Origin: Riptortus pedestris
Lineage: Eukaryota > Arthropoda > Insecta > Hemiptera > Alydidae
Length of the DNA: 64,000 bases
Direction of reading: 5' to 3'
NCBI GenBank assembly: GCA_019009955.1
Contig: CM032230.1
Span: 17,093,501-17,157,500, forward strand
The notes below the pieces were generated by a model, which was not told the DNA's origin, did not search any database, and saw nothing but the letters and a program-made list of their open reading frames with translations. Positions 44,040 through 56,049 of this stretch are shown here, piece by piece; the first letter of the stretch is position 1, and the number at the start of each line of letters is the position of its first letter. Position numbers and translations under genes: made by a program.

Positions 44040-44880
44040 CTTCATATCGATGGTCATGGTTGTGAAGGAATAGCATACAATTATACGACTGTATGCTGTC
44101 TGGTGTGAAGGGGCAGCATGCAGCAACTTGTGATATTGTCCGACTGAATGTGTTTGTTGTGATGAGACAGCATGCCACAACTTGTGATAATATACGACTG
44201 TATGCTGTGCGATATGAAGGGACAGCATGCTACAACTTGTGATAATATACGACTATACGCTGTGCGATATGAAGGGACAGCATGCCACAACTAGTAATGA
44301 TATACGGCTGTATGCTGTGAGGTTTGATGGAACATTATGCAACAACATGTGATAATATACGACTCTATGCTGTGCAGTATGAAGGGACAGCATGCTACAA
44401 CTTGTGATAATATACGACTGTACGCTGTGCGATATGAAGGGGCAGCATGCCACAACTAGTAATGATGTACGGCTGTATGCTGTGAGGTTTGATGGGACAT
44501 TATGCAACAACATGTGATAATGTACGACTCTACGCTGTGCAGTATGAAGGGACAGCATGCTACAACTTGTGATAATATACGACTCTATGCTGTGCAGTAT
44601 GAAGGGACAGCATGCTACAACTTGTGATAATATACGACTCTATGCTGTGCAGTATGAAGGGACAGCATGCTACAACATGTGATAATGTACGACTCTACGC
44701 TGTCCAGTATGAAGGGACAGCATGCTACAACTTGTGATAATATACGACTCTATGCTGTGCAGTATGAAGGGACAGCATGCTACAACTTGTGATAATATAC
44801 GACTCTATGCTGTGCAGTATGAAGGGGCTGTGAGGTTTGATGGTACAGCATGCGGCATGCCACAACTTGTGATAATGTAC
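44040..44880. repeat. 56-bp satellite array with three-monomer units
   Basis: About 15 units of 56 bases, e.g. 'gacagcatgctacaacttgt', 'gataatatacgactctatgc', 'tgtgcagtatgaaggg'. A three-monomer block with the 'ggtttgatggaacattatgc' variant repeats about 168 bases apart. The unit (56 bases) is not a multiple of three but stays open in several frames, which explains frames such as 44253-44558 on the minus strand. No gene. Confidence 0.95.
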
Positions 44881-45741
44881 GTTACTGGCTGTTCGCAAGA
44901 AGTTCGGATAAGGGTGATACACTCCAAGACACAAGGCATACAGAAAGGAAGAACTCAACAAAATTAAATTATTGGAATAAATTAATAGGAAGATAAGGTT
45001 TTGTTCAATAATGCTGGTATACTCACACTTTTCGAATTCCTAGACCTATTAACTGATGATGTGAAGCCTTAGAGATGAAAACTAGCCGTAAACTGTCCTT
45101 CAGTCCCGACTCCCGTAATACACTGTTCTTCAGAGCGGAATAAATTGGAATGAGAAAAGAAACAGTGGCTAGCCAACCGATTCATTTTGGTTTTGGACAA
45201 GAGGCCTATTACGATAGTGGAGTAGGTGCGGCTTTGGTAGAAGTAGGTCTATAGCTCGGGTATTTGGATGGAAAATGGAAGGAAAGTGAGACTATTTGTC
45301 TAATTGGGGATTATTGGCTGTGGCGAGTCAATGGAATCCCTTCCCGCCAATAGTCCTATAGTCAATTACACGGCTAGTCCAATTTCCCCAGCTGAGCTAT
45401 TCATCTGGCAGTTTTCTAAATTCCTCATTGGGCAAAGAAAAGTTTAAATGTCTCTGCATCTAATCTAAGGCTAGCAGTTGATTAACTAGGGGACGGGTTG
45501 TACTAATGACGTGTTTATTGCGAACTCGTAAATAGTGGTACATATCAGAGATTTATGTATTTGTATGTACTTTATATTAGGTAGCTCTAGGTGCCTAAGG
45601 TGGATTCACGATGGACTCTACGTACGCTCTCCGCTAACCTAGGAGGACTTTGAATGAGTTATCTCTACTAGACTGACGGGCCTCAATACATCTGGGATAC
45701 AAGGAATCTTTAGTTTCTAGACTGTTTGAAGTCAGGTCCGA
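44881..45741. other. Unassigned, less AT-rich sequence
   Basis: Unique-looking DNA without a domain-bearing frame or clear splice sites. Confidence 0.35.
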
Positions 45742-45930
45742 AGGGGCTGTATAAATATTTACAATCGTTCAGACCGCTGCTGCTATTACTGCGACACTAG
45801 CACGCTCTGGCAGGGAACTGGTGAATTAAATTTCTCTCTAGGAGTAGATTTAACGTGGTCGAATCCAGTTTCCAAAGGGCAGTGCAAGATACCTGCGCCT
45901 TAACCTACATTGCCTCAGGCGCCCTAACAT
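45742..45930 (-). mobile_element. tRNA-derived SINE, family 2
   Basis: Minus copy: head complement at about 45880-45930 ('cctgcgccttaacctacatt' and 'gcctcaggcgcc'), B-box-like 'ggtcgaatcca', body 'gcgacactagcacgctctgg', end 'gaaggggctgta'. Homologous to 55078-55265 read in reverse. Confidence 0.6.
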
Positions 45931-45933
45931 GTT

Positions 45934-45938
<5 letters not shown>

Positions 45939-46018
<80 letters not shown>
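45939..46018. repeat. Compound (AT)n(AG)n microsatellite
   Basis: AT tract to about 45981, then GA dinucleotides to 46018. Associated frames are spurious. Confidence 0.95.
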
Positions 46019-46022
<4 letters not shown>

Positions 46023-47209
46023 AGAAATTTTCAGTTAATCGTAACCAACTCACTTAGACGGAACAGAATTAGGGACTTTCAAAATCGGTAAATAAAAAGT
46101 CATAAACGTTTCCTTAATAACATCATTTAAAAATGTAATAAAACTATCTTTGTTGATAAAATAATCTTGAATTTTTGTCCTATGCATTCTTCCCAAACTT
46201 GAACGTTAAGGAATATTTTTTTGTTTTCAGTCTTCGGATTATTTATAGCTATTGCAACTATAATATCACTCAATATGTTATGACTAGGTTGCCTTTCAAA
46301 TATTGTTTACATTTGATTATTACTGAAGGAGAAAGAGAGAATGTGGTATGGGCGTGACACATGGTCAATCCAGCAATTGGGGAATGTTCTGAATTTTCAC
46401 TGCCCCACCGTGGCAAGCTTTAATGAGTTTCGATTCACTTTCATTGAGAAAAAAAAAGGTGTTTATAAGCTTGGCTGGATTAATCAGCGCAGCGTTCCAA
46501 TCAAATCCCAATCACTTTCCCCCCAATCAGACATAGATTAAGGAGGCACGTGGGGTCTCTCCTAGTGTAAACAGCTTCATCCTGATAACAGCTGATAAGG
46601 ACACCCACCATGACCTTTCTAACAATAAAGGCCACTCACTTTATTTTGAAATACATGATTTTTACTAGATAGGTACGCTCTTTGAAAATTAGTTTGTTTG
46701 TAAAAGTTTTTAATGCACTTGGCACGTTTCCAACACGTGAATGCATACAAAATGCGTCTCCATACTTGCTATTAACTGTTTTTAATTTACTATTTTCAAG
46801 GTGAGTTTACATTATTTCTAAGAAGTTTATTGATGTCGCGCCTACCATAAGAAAACATTTTTATCCCTTCAAATATATTTATAAACTTCGCCTAATTAGG
46901 GTCCGTTAAACCGTTATTAAATAACGTACATCTGACAATTTGATTTGATTATTTTCTTTGATGATTAAGTTTTATTTTGTGCAGAATCCAAAAATGAAAT
47001 CTGTTTTCTTCTATTTAGGACAAATTGTCAAAATGTACAAATTTAATAATAAAAAACTTTAGTAATACAACAGAACTTTGTTAATGTTCAGTTATACATG
47101 AAACCCAATAATACTATCTCAGAATAGTTGATATAGGGGGGAACTGTAAGCAGTTAGATAAAATCGTTTACTGTTTAAGTGGGATGACTAAAACTGAACA
47201 GAAACCTGA
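46019..47209. other. Unique region with a less AT-rich island
   Basis: AT-rich apart from 46340-46640, which has balanced composition and long words such as 'cactgccccaccgtggcaag' and 'cctgataacagctgataagg' and no clear frame. This could be conserved noncoding or regulatory DNA, but nothing proves it. Confidence 0.3.
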
Positions 47210-47575
47210 AAAGTCTCAGTATCTTGGTCAATATTGGAGATATAGAAAAATTGCATATAAAAACATTAATAGAACGTTAAATTTGCAATTAGATTGGATA
47301 TATTCAATTTTTCAATAGGACTTATAATAATCGTGTACTAGATAGTTTGAATTGTTGATATTACACCCCTCTGAACCCCCCCCCCCACTTGTTCGATGTA
47401 AGCCATTAACGAACACAATTTCTAGTTTTACATAAGACGTTTAAATATCGATTCAAACAAAACTTACTTATATATATAGTTACGAACGGATCTCATTTTT
47501 GTCATCTACTGGATAGGATCGATGGATATTTGAAGAAATGTTTGGAAAATATGAGTCATGAGCTGATGTCGCTGT
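47210..47575 (-). mobile_element. HINE-like element, degenerate internal and 5' part
   Basis: Minus copy: 'gtcaatattggagatatag', 'aatttgcaattagattgga', C run, 'gtaagccattaacgaacac', 'aaatatcgattcaaacaaaa', 'ctggataggatcgatggata', 'gagtcatgagctgat'. Termini decayed. Confidence 0.65.
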
Positions 47576-49458
47576 TAAAACCCGGATAGTCTTCTAAAAC
47601 TAACGAATGATTCTGCTTCCCTAGAAATTAATTCACTTACTATGCCTATTCCTGATCACGAGATAGAACCAAATGTGTTACTTGGCGTGAAACGGAGTTT
47701 ATTTTCGACTTCACCTCTAATTCAAATTTTCTCAAACTTCTTTTTAAAGACTTTTGTTATAATTAATTTTTCACAGCAATGGCCAGACAAGTCTATAGTT
47801 CATTGATTTGTATGGAAGGCACAGAAGTTACTTGCCGGTCGGTGGCAATATCATTCAGAGCAATAGTGAATGTATAAACGAAAATGTCTCTGTGCAGTCC
47901 TCTAAATTACCTTGTGTTTGTTTATTTTACACAGAAAAAAATGTTTTACGTGCCATTTATGATGATCTGTCACTTCATTGCCAACCACTGTGCTCAGATG
48001 GAGTAGGTCTTGTTTCGATATCTACAAAATATCTCCCACGCAGAAGTATCTAACTTTGTCCAGAAGCGATTCTGCCTAGGATTACCGGTGAAACCACTAG
48101 CATGTCAGTCCCTAGGAGTGTTAGGACATGGTTCAAGATTTAGGGTTTCCCTCGACCTGAATTCGCCAGTGGTTTGCCTTTCTGGAGCTGACAAGCCACG
48201 TTATGACCAAAGCGAAGGTTCCCTCTCTCATTTCCTTAGTTGTTGAATAGGAACAGCCACTGATCGACTCCTTAATAAGTTCTTGGCTGTGAAAGAACTC
48301 CCTCAGAGTAACTTCTTCTGGAGATCTTCTCTGTGAATCCTTTTTTATGGACACAATCTTCACCTTCCTTTTGGACCACAGCAAGTTTCGAGACAAATTC
48401 TGAGGATTTCCAAACTGATCCCTATCATCTAGCTCTTAAAACATACATGTCTCTGAAGCGCAAATTTGAAGGCACTACAGTACTTCCAGAGCCTGCACCT
48501 TTTCCATTCTAGGATGCGATCCACTGCTAGGAAACTCCAATTCTGTTGTTCTTCTGGTCATCCAACTACCTCTGCCATGCATACAAGTGTACTGTACATA
48601 TTACCGGATAACCCACAGGGTTCCATGTTCTCCCTTATTGCAATCTGTCCTTGCTAGTAGCCCAGATGGGTCATCCAGCCCTTTGCTCTCTTCCATCTCT
48701 GCTCCTTTCTCGGAGATCCAAATGTCTTTCCTCTACCACAACAGCGGGGGATCTTCTCCTCTTGTAAAGTAATCGCAAGCGAGGGCGTTTAATCGTAAAT
48801 AACTATTGATCTGATGCATTCGTTAATACCCTAATTATACAGCTGATGCGTGTTGGTTTTTTATGCTCTGCAAGTGATAGTTATTAAGACAGATGATAAA
48901 CTCACTCTCTCTTCCGAACATGGGCCATTCCTTTTTTTGCACTGGGAACTTATAGCTTGACTGGTTTGGCGACTGTAGGGTTATTGTATGAATAGTTTAC
49001 AGTTGTTCTTTCTTTGTGGGAGTAATTAGTTCTTGCTAAGTTGCTTTTCCAGGCAGCTGTGTTTTAGCTTCTTAATCAGTAACTTCATTTCTTTTAACGA
49101 CTACGTCGTTAAAAATCCACGAGGATATGACACCGTTATGTTTCTTCTTTACTGTGATTGTTTGAAAATTTTCTAATTATAGTATTGTTTCTTTTTAAAT
49201 CTTAAACGCAGTTAAAGCACTTCTAATGGCACAGAAATTATTATTATTTTTTTTTTTTTTTAAGTTACGCTCTAAAAGTATAGGTTTCATGGGGAAAAAA
49301 ACTATGTTTCCCTATATTTTGTAACTTTTTTGTCAAAGATTATAGCTCCACAGATAGGATTTGGTTTTGCAAATCAGTGAAGATTATCACAAAAAAAATA
49401 TTATTTTTCACCACTGACAATCACAGATTGCTCAGTGAACCTTGAATCTGCGTGTTTC
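47576..49458. other. Unassigned, partly less AT-rich region
   Basis: 48040-48780 has balanced composition. A minus frame at 48133-48396 extends upstream to about 48435 without stops (...SRNLLWSKRKVKIVSIKKDS...), about 100 codons. I recognise no domain and see no supporting splice pair. It may be a pseudogene or noncoding. The rest is AT-rich with nothing seen. Confidence 0.3.
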
Positions 49459-49780
49459 AACAGATTTCTCTTAAGGGCAGTCAGCTGTTGTACTCAAGAG
49501 GCAATTTTTGGGAATATGAAAAATGTCCTAAAAAGGCCATTGGTCAAACCTAGTAGATGGCGAAAATGAGGTACCGGTTTTATATATAAAAGCGTTTCGT
49601 TTAAAAACGAAAGATCAAGTTTGATGAGTCGGATCAAAATATCATATAACTGGTCTTGTTCTAAATTTAATATTCTATTTAACTTATTGTATGTATACAC
49701 CTTTTCTCTAACATGAGCATTAACCGAGTTATTTTGCATTTTTTAATTTTAGGCCTTTAGTAAAGCCCCACTTTTATTGT
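49459..49780 (+). mobile_element. HINE-like element, degenerate
   Basis: 'caacagatttctcttaaggg' at 49459, 'cctagtagatggcgaaaatg', 'gaaagatcaagttt', 'gagtcggatcaaaat', 'gcctttagtaaagccccact'. The 3' terminus is absent. Confidence 0.65.
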
Positions 49781-50637
49781 TGTCTATGTAATGCATGTAT
49801 TTCACTATTTATTTTTTATTTATGAGAAATTTATACCAGCTTCCTTACTCAATTGCTTCACGACGCAGAGTAGGCGATTGGAGCTGGCTAGAAGTCCGTG
49901 GTCATCCATGCCTGGCTCTCCCAGGATAGACCACGCCCGCCCTCATGATCTGGAAAATGTCCACTTTATTAGGAGGAAGTTATGTCTGAAGGAGGCTAAA
50001 ACAAAAACTCCCACAATGGGGAAACGTACTAAGTGTAATGAAGAAGTCGGGAGGGAGGTGTTTCCCGAGCTGGGATATTAGTATAAGAAGGCTGACAATG
50101 GTCCTAGGAAGGACGGTCATTGGAGCGGAACAGAGCCTGCATCTCCTGCTGCTGGGGCAGAGAGAAAACGCGGGAAAGTTTGCATCTCCGAAGGGATTTT
50201 TTGCGCTGCTCCAATCTGGCTTGGGAATGAGCCAGCCTCCGCTGAAAGGGAAAACAGTTCCGCCTCCAAATCCCTCAAGCAGGGAACAACTGCGTTCAAA
50301 TATATCCCTATCGGATCATTGACAAATATAAGCGAGTCCTACCAGCTGAGAATGGAAGGTGTTTCTCCGTTAGTAGATGACCATCGAGATCGCCTAAGAC
50401 GGCAATTATAGACGGACCTATCTCAAATCCAAGATAGTTTACTTTATTTCTGAGTTCTGATGGCAAGAAGTGTATTAAAAATTATGTAGAAGAGGAGACA
50501 TAGGAACATAGGTCTCTCTCAATATCTTGACAACTAATTCTTATAAGAACAAAGAATTTTGACATATGATCTACATTAATACTGAATGTGGTATTAGATT
50601 TAATGTTAAATGAATTCATGGAGGGGAATAAAAAAAC
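49781..50637. other. Less AT-rich island, no gene assigned
   Basis: 49860-50330 has balanced composition and overlapping short frames (49791-50081, 50038-50322 plus). None has a recognisable domain. Confidence 0.3.
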
Positions 50638-51083
50638 GTTCGCCACGCAGGGACTGCATAAACTATATAGATTTCCCACCTGTTGGAATGACACACTACT
50701 GATTTCATTCCACTATATATTCTCTAATTCCAAAAACAAAATACCAAGAGCAGAAGTCGGTGGTCAATGAAATATTAACGTCATCACACTAACTATTTGT
50801 AAGCTATAAGACATTTCATGATATATTTGGTTATTGTTAAAGTGGAATAAGTAAAATTAGGGGTTTACTGAAGGCTAAAAACTATAGAATGTAAATATCA
50901 TGGATAATATTGAAGATAGAGAAAACATGTAGAAAATTAAATTTGCAATAAGATTGGTTCATTTATACGCTCCTAATTTTTGTCAATTTCCTCCAAAGAT
51001 TCCAAGTACATTTGAGGAATTTTTTCGAAAATCGCGTCATAAGTGCAACCCCAATAGCTGATTTCTGTTAAGGGAAATCTACT
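50638..51083 (-). mobile_element. HINE-like element, internally deleted
   Basis: Minus copy with both ends: 'gttcgccacgcagggactgc' and AGATTTCCCACCTG at the 3' end, 'ctgatttctgttaagggaaa', TCTACT at the 5' end. The core between about 50970 and 51000 is deleted ('gcaataagattggttcattt' runs into 'tttttgtcaatttcctccaa'). Confidence 0.75.
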
Positions 51084-51488
51084 AACATATTACTTCTAAG
51101 ATATCTACTAACATATTACTTATTAATAAGAATGTTATTACACGGGTTTCTATCGTGTTGCAGTGTTCCTCCATTAGAATTAGAATATACTTATTATTTT
51201 CCATTTCTAATAGTATTCAGGCATTAAATAATATAATAGACAAGTTCTATTTTGTGGGAAAGAGGGCTTAAAGGAAGAATTATTCTCTACAAAGTTTTAG
51301 CAGATATCTTTTAAGGATCACTTAGACTTACCTTACAATTTGGACGAACTGCTGAACAACGAAAGTACACATCTAGACGTTTTATTATCATATTTAAAAC
51401 AAGCACACATTTACACACTTATAAAGTACCCAACCTCTTCTTATTTCCAGTGAAGTATAGCCATAAAGGTTTAATTAACAGTGCGCGT

Positions 51489-51492
<4 letters not shown>
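51084..51492. other. AT-rich sequence, no gene seen
   Basis: Possible decayed HINE 5' end 'agcagatatcttttaaggat' at 51299. Otherwise nothing. Confidence 0.35.

Positions 51493-51524
<32 letters not shown>
51493..51524. repeat. (TG)n microsatellite
   Basis: GT dinucleotide run followed by T-rich DNA that produces a spurious hydrophobic frame (51497-51784). Confidence 0.95.
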
Positions 51525-51526
<2 letters not shown>

Positions 51527-51977
51527 ATTTATTATAAATTACTAATTATTTTTTTAATAACTTTTATAAAATATTTTGTTTTAATTACGTTTTTGTTTCG
51601 ATTTTTTTGTTTTTGTCTTTTACCAATTATTCATGTTTTGTTTGCTGTTTCCTGTTCATACCTTTCCTCGTTCAATAGTTTTTTTTTCTGTTTTAATATT
51701 TTTTTTCTTTTTATTTTTTTCCTATTAGTTCCTACTTACTTTATTTTATTTTGCACAATTGTTATCGCCGAGCAGCAACAATAAATTTAATAACTACATT
51801 GAATAATTTGGAGAAATTTTACCATTTGGTTATGCGATAAAGGGTGTAAATCGCTAAGAGTGCGTGACATCAATCAAACAAGCAAATAAATAAATAAATC
51901 TTAAGTATCACTCACTACCACTAATCACCAATTGTATTCTGTTTAAATCTCCATCCATCTTACCAGAAACTTACCTA

Positions 51978-51979
<2 letters not shown>
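51525..51979. other. T-rich sequence, no gene seen
   Basis: Phe/Leu-rich frames here reflect T-rich composition. Confidence 0.5.

Positions 51980-52057
<78 letters not shown>
51980..52057. repeat. Compound (AT)n(AG)n microsatellite
   Basis: AT tract to about 52021, then GA dinucleotides. Confidence 0.95.
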
Positions 52058-52060
<3 letters not shown>

Positions 52061-52379
52061 GATTAATTTTTGGTTGATCATTATCAAACTCGACTTTTAA
52101 ACTTCTCAGTAATAAACAATGATATCTACTGATAAGGTAATGCATTTATTTGAAATTGTTTATTTGAAATTGTAAATGAAATATTAATCCAATAATTAGT
52201 TCAAAATAGCTCAGTTATTAATTGCAATTATTTAGTACTCTAAGGAGAAGGCAGAACTCAATACAAGGACTTTAGGAGCCCAAGTTTATGTATGTTTATG
52301 CATATTTTTGGGAACTTTATAGTTTAAGTTGTAAATTTAAAAGTATTTATGCAAATTTATTTTCTTGTCAATACGGCTC

Positions 52380-53146
52380 ACAATAAAGAAGATATTTTGA
52401 ATTTTCGAATCCCTCTTCCTACAAGCCCCCTCCCCGGCCTTCCCCCACTTTCTGTTCCTATTTCAGCCATTAACCAATATCATCATCGTGGTTAACTGAA
52501 ACGATTAAATATGCAATATGATTTAGATCAAATGAATATAAAGTCATAAAATCCAAACTTAATTGGTGATGTCATGACTCAATGTATTTGGACATATATA
52601 ATCAATGAAAGATCTGTTGCTTACAATATTTGGTAATTTAGCGTGGAAAAGATGTTTCATAATATGTACACTCATGAAGGCTAAACGTTAGTGTTTACTG
52701 AAAGCTGAACTACAATTTACAAATATTTCGGTGAATATTCCAAATAAAGGCAACATGAATATAACAACATTTATTAGTAAATTTGGAATAATATTGGGAC
52801 TATACACTTTGATCCTGGGTATAACGGAGATATTTAGAATTTTGGGGGACCCCGCCTAAAACGTTAGTAAATTTATTTTTTTTTCAAAACGACACATAAT
52901 ATTGGAGGTGTTTTTAATTATAGAATCCCCTCATTTCTGGCGTTATCGAACTTGATATTTACTTTTACACAAAACGTCCAAATTTCGAGTTTTATAACGA
53001 TCAAACAGCTAAGGCTATATACAGTTTTGATCGGGCCTCATTTTAGCAGATTTCCCTCAAGGGAAATCAGCTATTGAGGTTGTACTCATGACTGAAATGT
53101 CCATCAATCCTACCTAGGAGATGAGGAATATGAGATCCGTTCAAAA

Positions 53147-53208
<62 letters not shown>

Positions 53209-53705
53209 GTTACCGCTCTAGCGTTCGCAATTTTTGTTTAATCGTTACGAAATTCGATATTTAGTCGTTTTATGTAAAAAGAAAGATCAAGTTCGTTAAC
53301 GGCTGAAATCGGACCAGTGGGAGGGGGGGGGGTTTAAAGGGGAGGATTTTCGAAAATTCGTAATATCTCCGTTACTATACGTCGGATCGAAAAATTGTAC
53401 AGAACCAATCGTATTGCAAATTAAATTTACTATAAATATTGTTGTATTAACCGAGATACTTGCATTTTTATTAAATCTGGGCGCCTAACGGACGAGAGTT
53501 ACTTTCCCGACAAAAGCTAGTTCGGCCGTTTCCTTGACTGCTCGGCTCTCGTGAAATTTCTCTATTGTAATACTTCACGTGGGAAATCTGCTTAGTTTAC
53601 GCTGCCTCTGCGTGACGGACTTTATCGTCATCTGCTACGTAAGATCAATGACGAAAAGAGAAAAATTCAAGTTCAGCCAATAGCTGATTTCCATTAATCT
53701 GCTAG
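52380..53705 (-). mobile_element. HINE-like element(s), split by a nested HINE
   Basis: Minus blocks at 52380-52530 and 52680-53044 ('gtgtttactgaaagctga', 'tataacggagatatttaga', 'gatcgggcctcatttt') stop at 53044. They resume at about 53624 with 'tcgtcatctgctacgtaaga' and 'aatagctgatttccatta', then TCTGCT (53696-53701). The gap is exactly the plus copy at 53045-53620. Confidence 0.8.
53045..53620 (+). mobile_element. HINE-like element, complete, nested
   Basis: AGCAGATTTCCCTCAAGGG directly after 'cctcatttt' of the host copy. (AT)n 53149-53207, G run near 53330, 'atctccgttactatacgtcgg', 'aaaagctagttcggccgttt', CACGTGGGAAATCTGCTTAG, hairpin with one change, GACGGAC then TTT and host sequence. 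It shows the exact element limits. Confidence 0.9.
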
Positions 53706-53932
53706 AAGGCTTATGAAGATCAGATTGAAAGCTAATCCAATCAATGAAGAGAATTTTCCACAGTTTCCAGTCATAACCTCGTTGCTGGAGTCATGAATGG
53801 GAATGGCAGAAATACTACATTAAATAGTAGTTAATCGAGAGCTGAGAATAGCAAACCTTTGATTTAGATATGTCATTAACACACGAATATTTACTATTAA
53901 ACATATCACATGTGGCTCCGGTTAGCCATGGT
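53706..53932. other. Unassigned sequence
   Basis: No gene or repeat seen. Confidence 0.4.
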
Positions 53933-54028
53933 GGTTAAGGCGTCGTTCTTAATAGGATTAAACCTACAATTGTGTGGGATTCCCCTTTGGACAATTGGAA
54001 TATATTAAGTGACGAACATACTAAATAA
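53933..54028 (+). mobile_element. tRNA-derived SINE, family 1, 5' part
   Basis: Plus copy keeping the A-box head 'ggttagccatggtggttaag', a degenerate B-box region and 'aagtgacgaacatactaaat'. It ends at the HINE 3' terminus at 54031. Confidence 0.65.
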
Positions 54029-54030
54029 AT

Positions 54031-54527
54031 GCCCGTCACGCATGCGCTGCATGAACTAAGCAGAATTCCTATGTGCTGGAATGTCACACTTGTAATATCA
54101 TATCTATTCTTTATTTCTTCTATAAACTTTTTCGATCCAACTCATAATAACGGCGATATTTTATTTACGAATTCCGCCTCATAAACTCTCCCTTATTCCT
54201 TGTCCAATTTCAGTCATAAACTAATATCTTTAGTGTTGAATGAAACACCTAAATATCAAGTACGGTATCGAACAATCATTTTCGAATCGAGACGAATATC
54301 TCGGTTAATATCCATGAAAGATAAATGTCACAACATTTATATGCAATGGAACCTCTGTGCAAGTTTTCGATCCGACGTATAATAACGGTGGTATTAAGAA
54401 TTTTCGAAATTGCCCTCCCCTTCACACTGTTCTGATTTCAGCCGTTAACCAAATTAATCTTTAGTTTTAAGTAAGACGTTTAAATATCGAGTTTCTCAAC
54501 GATCACACAAAAGTTGGACCGCTTGAG

Positions 54528-54593
<66 letters not shown>

Positions 54594-54655
54594 TTTTCGA
54601 AACTTGTTTCATGAGTAAAACTTCAATAGCAGATTTTCCTTGAGGGAAATCTGCT
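54031..54655 (-). mobile_element. HINE-like element, complete, variant module
   Basis: Minus copy: 'cccgtcacgcatgcgctgca' at the 3' end, module 'gctggaatgtcacact' as at 50638, 'cgacgtataataacggtggt', compound (AC)n(AT)n at 54529-54590. The 5' end AGCAGATTTTCCTTGAGGG plus AAATCTGCT is an almost perfect 28-base palindrome. Confidence 0.85.
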
Positions 54656-55077
54656 AATGGACGATAGAATGGCTGATGATCCAAATCCCTCGGTTCTCGG
54701 GAGTAAAATGCTCTAGCTTTACTTTCATTCTCTCAAGAAGCGAGGGTTTTTTTTTATCTGTTAAACCTCTTTTATTTTTCCCTTCTTTTTCAGTAATTTA
54801 GAATTAGTTCCGTCGAGCATTCCATTTTTTTCCCTTTGATATTCTATTTCTGAAGGCTGAGCCTAACTCCTCGATTCGGCCATAATGCTTTCCCCGGTTT
54901 CCTTCCAGATGGCCATCAAGGGGAAACCTCCCGCTGTTCTAGAAACGAGGCTGACATATCAATCTGTTGGAGTTTTTTAAAATTATCCATTCACCCAATT
55001 CTCATCTATCCATCTATTGTAAAGTATAGGTGGACAGCTCTGACATTTTCTTTCTTGCACTGAACAAATTTATTTGA
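54656..55077. other. Less AT-rich island, no gene assigned
   Basis: 54690-54960 contains balanced words ('cggttctcgggagtaaaatg', 'atggccatcaaggggaaacc') without an open frame. Candidate conserved noncoding DNA only. Confidence 0.3.
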
Positions 55078-55265
55078 GAGGCGCCGGTAGCCATGCGGGT
55101 AAATACATCTATCACTACCACAAATAAGCTGAATGTAGAAATAGGTGCTTACTCGATCCCCGCCAAAAGAGAATATTAGTTCACGAGTTCGCTACCAGAG
55201 CGCACTAGTGTCTTAGAACTTATGAATCAGCGGGAGTCTAACGATTACATAAGTCTGACAGCCCC
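55078..55265 (+). mobile_element. tRNA-derived SINE, family 2
   Basis: Head 'aggcgccggtagccatgcgg' (A-box-like), B-box-like 'cgagttcgctacc', body 'agcgcactagtgtcttagaa', 'gggagtctaacgattac'. Reference copy for the second SINE family. Confidence 0.6.
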
Positions 55266-55699
55266 TCGTGATAACGATTATAACTCTCTTAGATCCCGCA
55301 CATGGTCAGGTTGACACAGAATGAACTAGCCACAGATCCCCCTGCGTACAATGGAGCAATCATACTACTGGAAGCAGCTCACAACAGCTCCTCCTTGGTT
55401 AACGGGGTTGTACGTCGAGTTGATCACTCACTACGTAAAAATCTCATAACGAATCACTGGAGTTTTACTAGGGGGCTGCTAATGAACTCAAAAGGTCTAT
55501 AAAGCTATGAATGTATGTAATCTTAGTTATTATTCGTACAAAGCTATTTAAAATTTGTAATCAATTATGGTCTTTTACCAGGAACATGTTAGATCACTAT
55601 AATTTATATGAATTTTTTGCCCTACATACATGTTACCCTTCACTATGATTCATGTGAAGCAGTAACTTTATATCAAACACTAATTCAGCAAAAAAAAAT
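55266..55699. other. Unassigned sequence
   Basis: A 66-codon plus frame at 55302-55502 lacks a domain and splice support. Otherwise AT-rich. Confidence 0.3.
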
Positions 55700-55900
55700 G
55701 TCCGTCTTACAGATACCCACATGTTGGAAAAACAAGCTGGTGACCTCATATTACAATTTATTACTATTTATTTCTCTCCGTACTAAGAAGTCTATACTAA
55801 AATGACGTGAAATATTTTGTGTCTCAGTTACGTAAAGTCAAAATCGGATAAGTAGAAGAAGTGGTCTCCTGCTGGCAAAACATAAAAACCATTTAATATT
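55700..55900 (-). mobile_element. HINE-like 3' part, degenerate
   Basis: 'gtccgtcttacagatac' and 'ccacatgttggaaaaaca' after an A run are a decayed 3' end. 'gtaaagtcaaaatcggataa' and 'agtagaagaagtggtctcct' continue the variant module. Confidence 0.45.
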
Positions 55901-56049
55901 CGAATTCCTAATCAATGTAGAGAACAACAATTTTGGAATATTTTTTTTTCCTATCATGTCTACGCCCAACTCCAAAAGTTGAATAGGTGCAGCTGCTTAT
56001 AGCCTTAGCTCTTTCTTAAACATTAAGCATTTAATTTTAAAAATAATGC

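Noticed and set aside
44040..44880. CRISPR-like array
   Set aside because: Units are contiguous 56-base tandem repeats without unique spacers, in a eukaryotic context. Same for the 32-, 49- and 53-base arrays.
48133..48396. 87-codon minus frame (lysine-rich) as a gene
   Set aside because: Open upstream to about 100 codons, but no recognisable domain or splice pair; could be chance in balanced-composition DNA.
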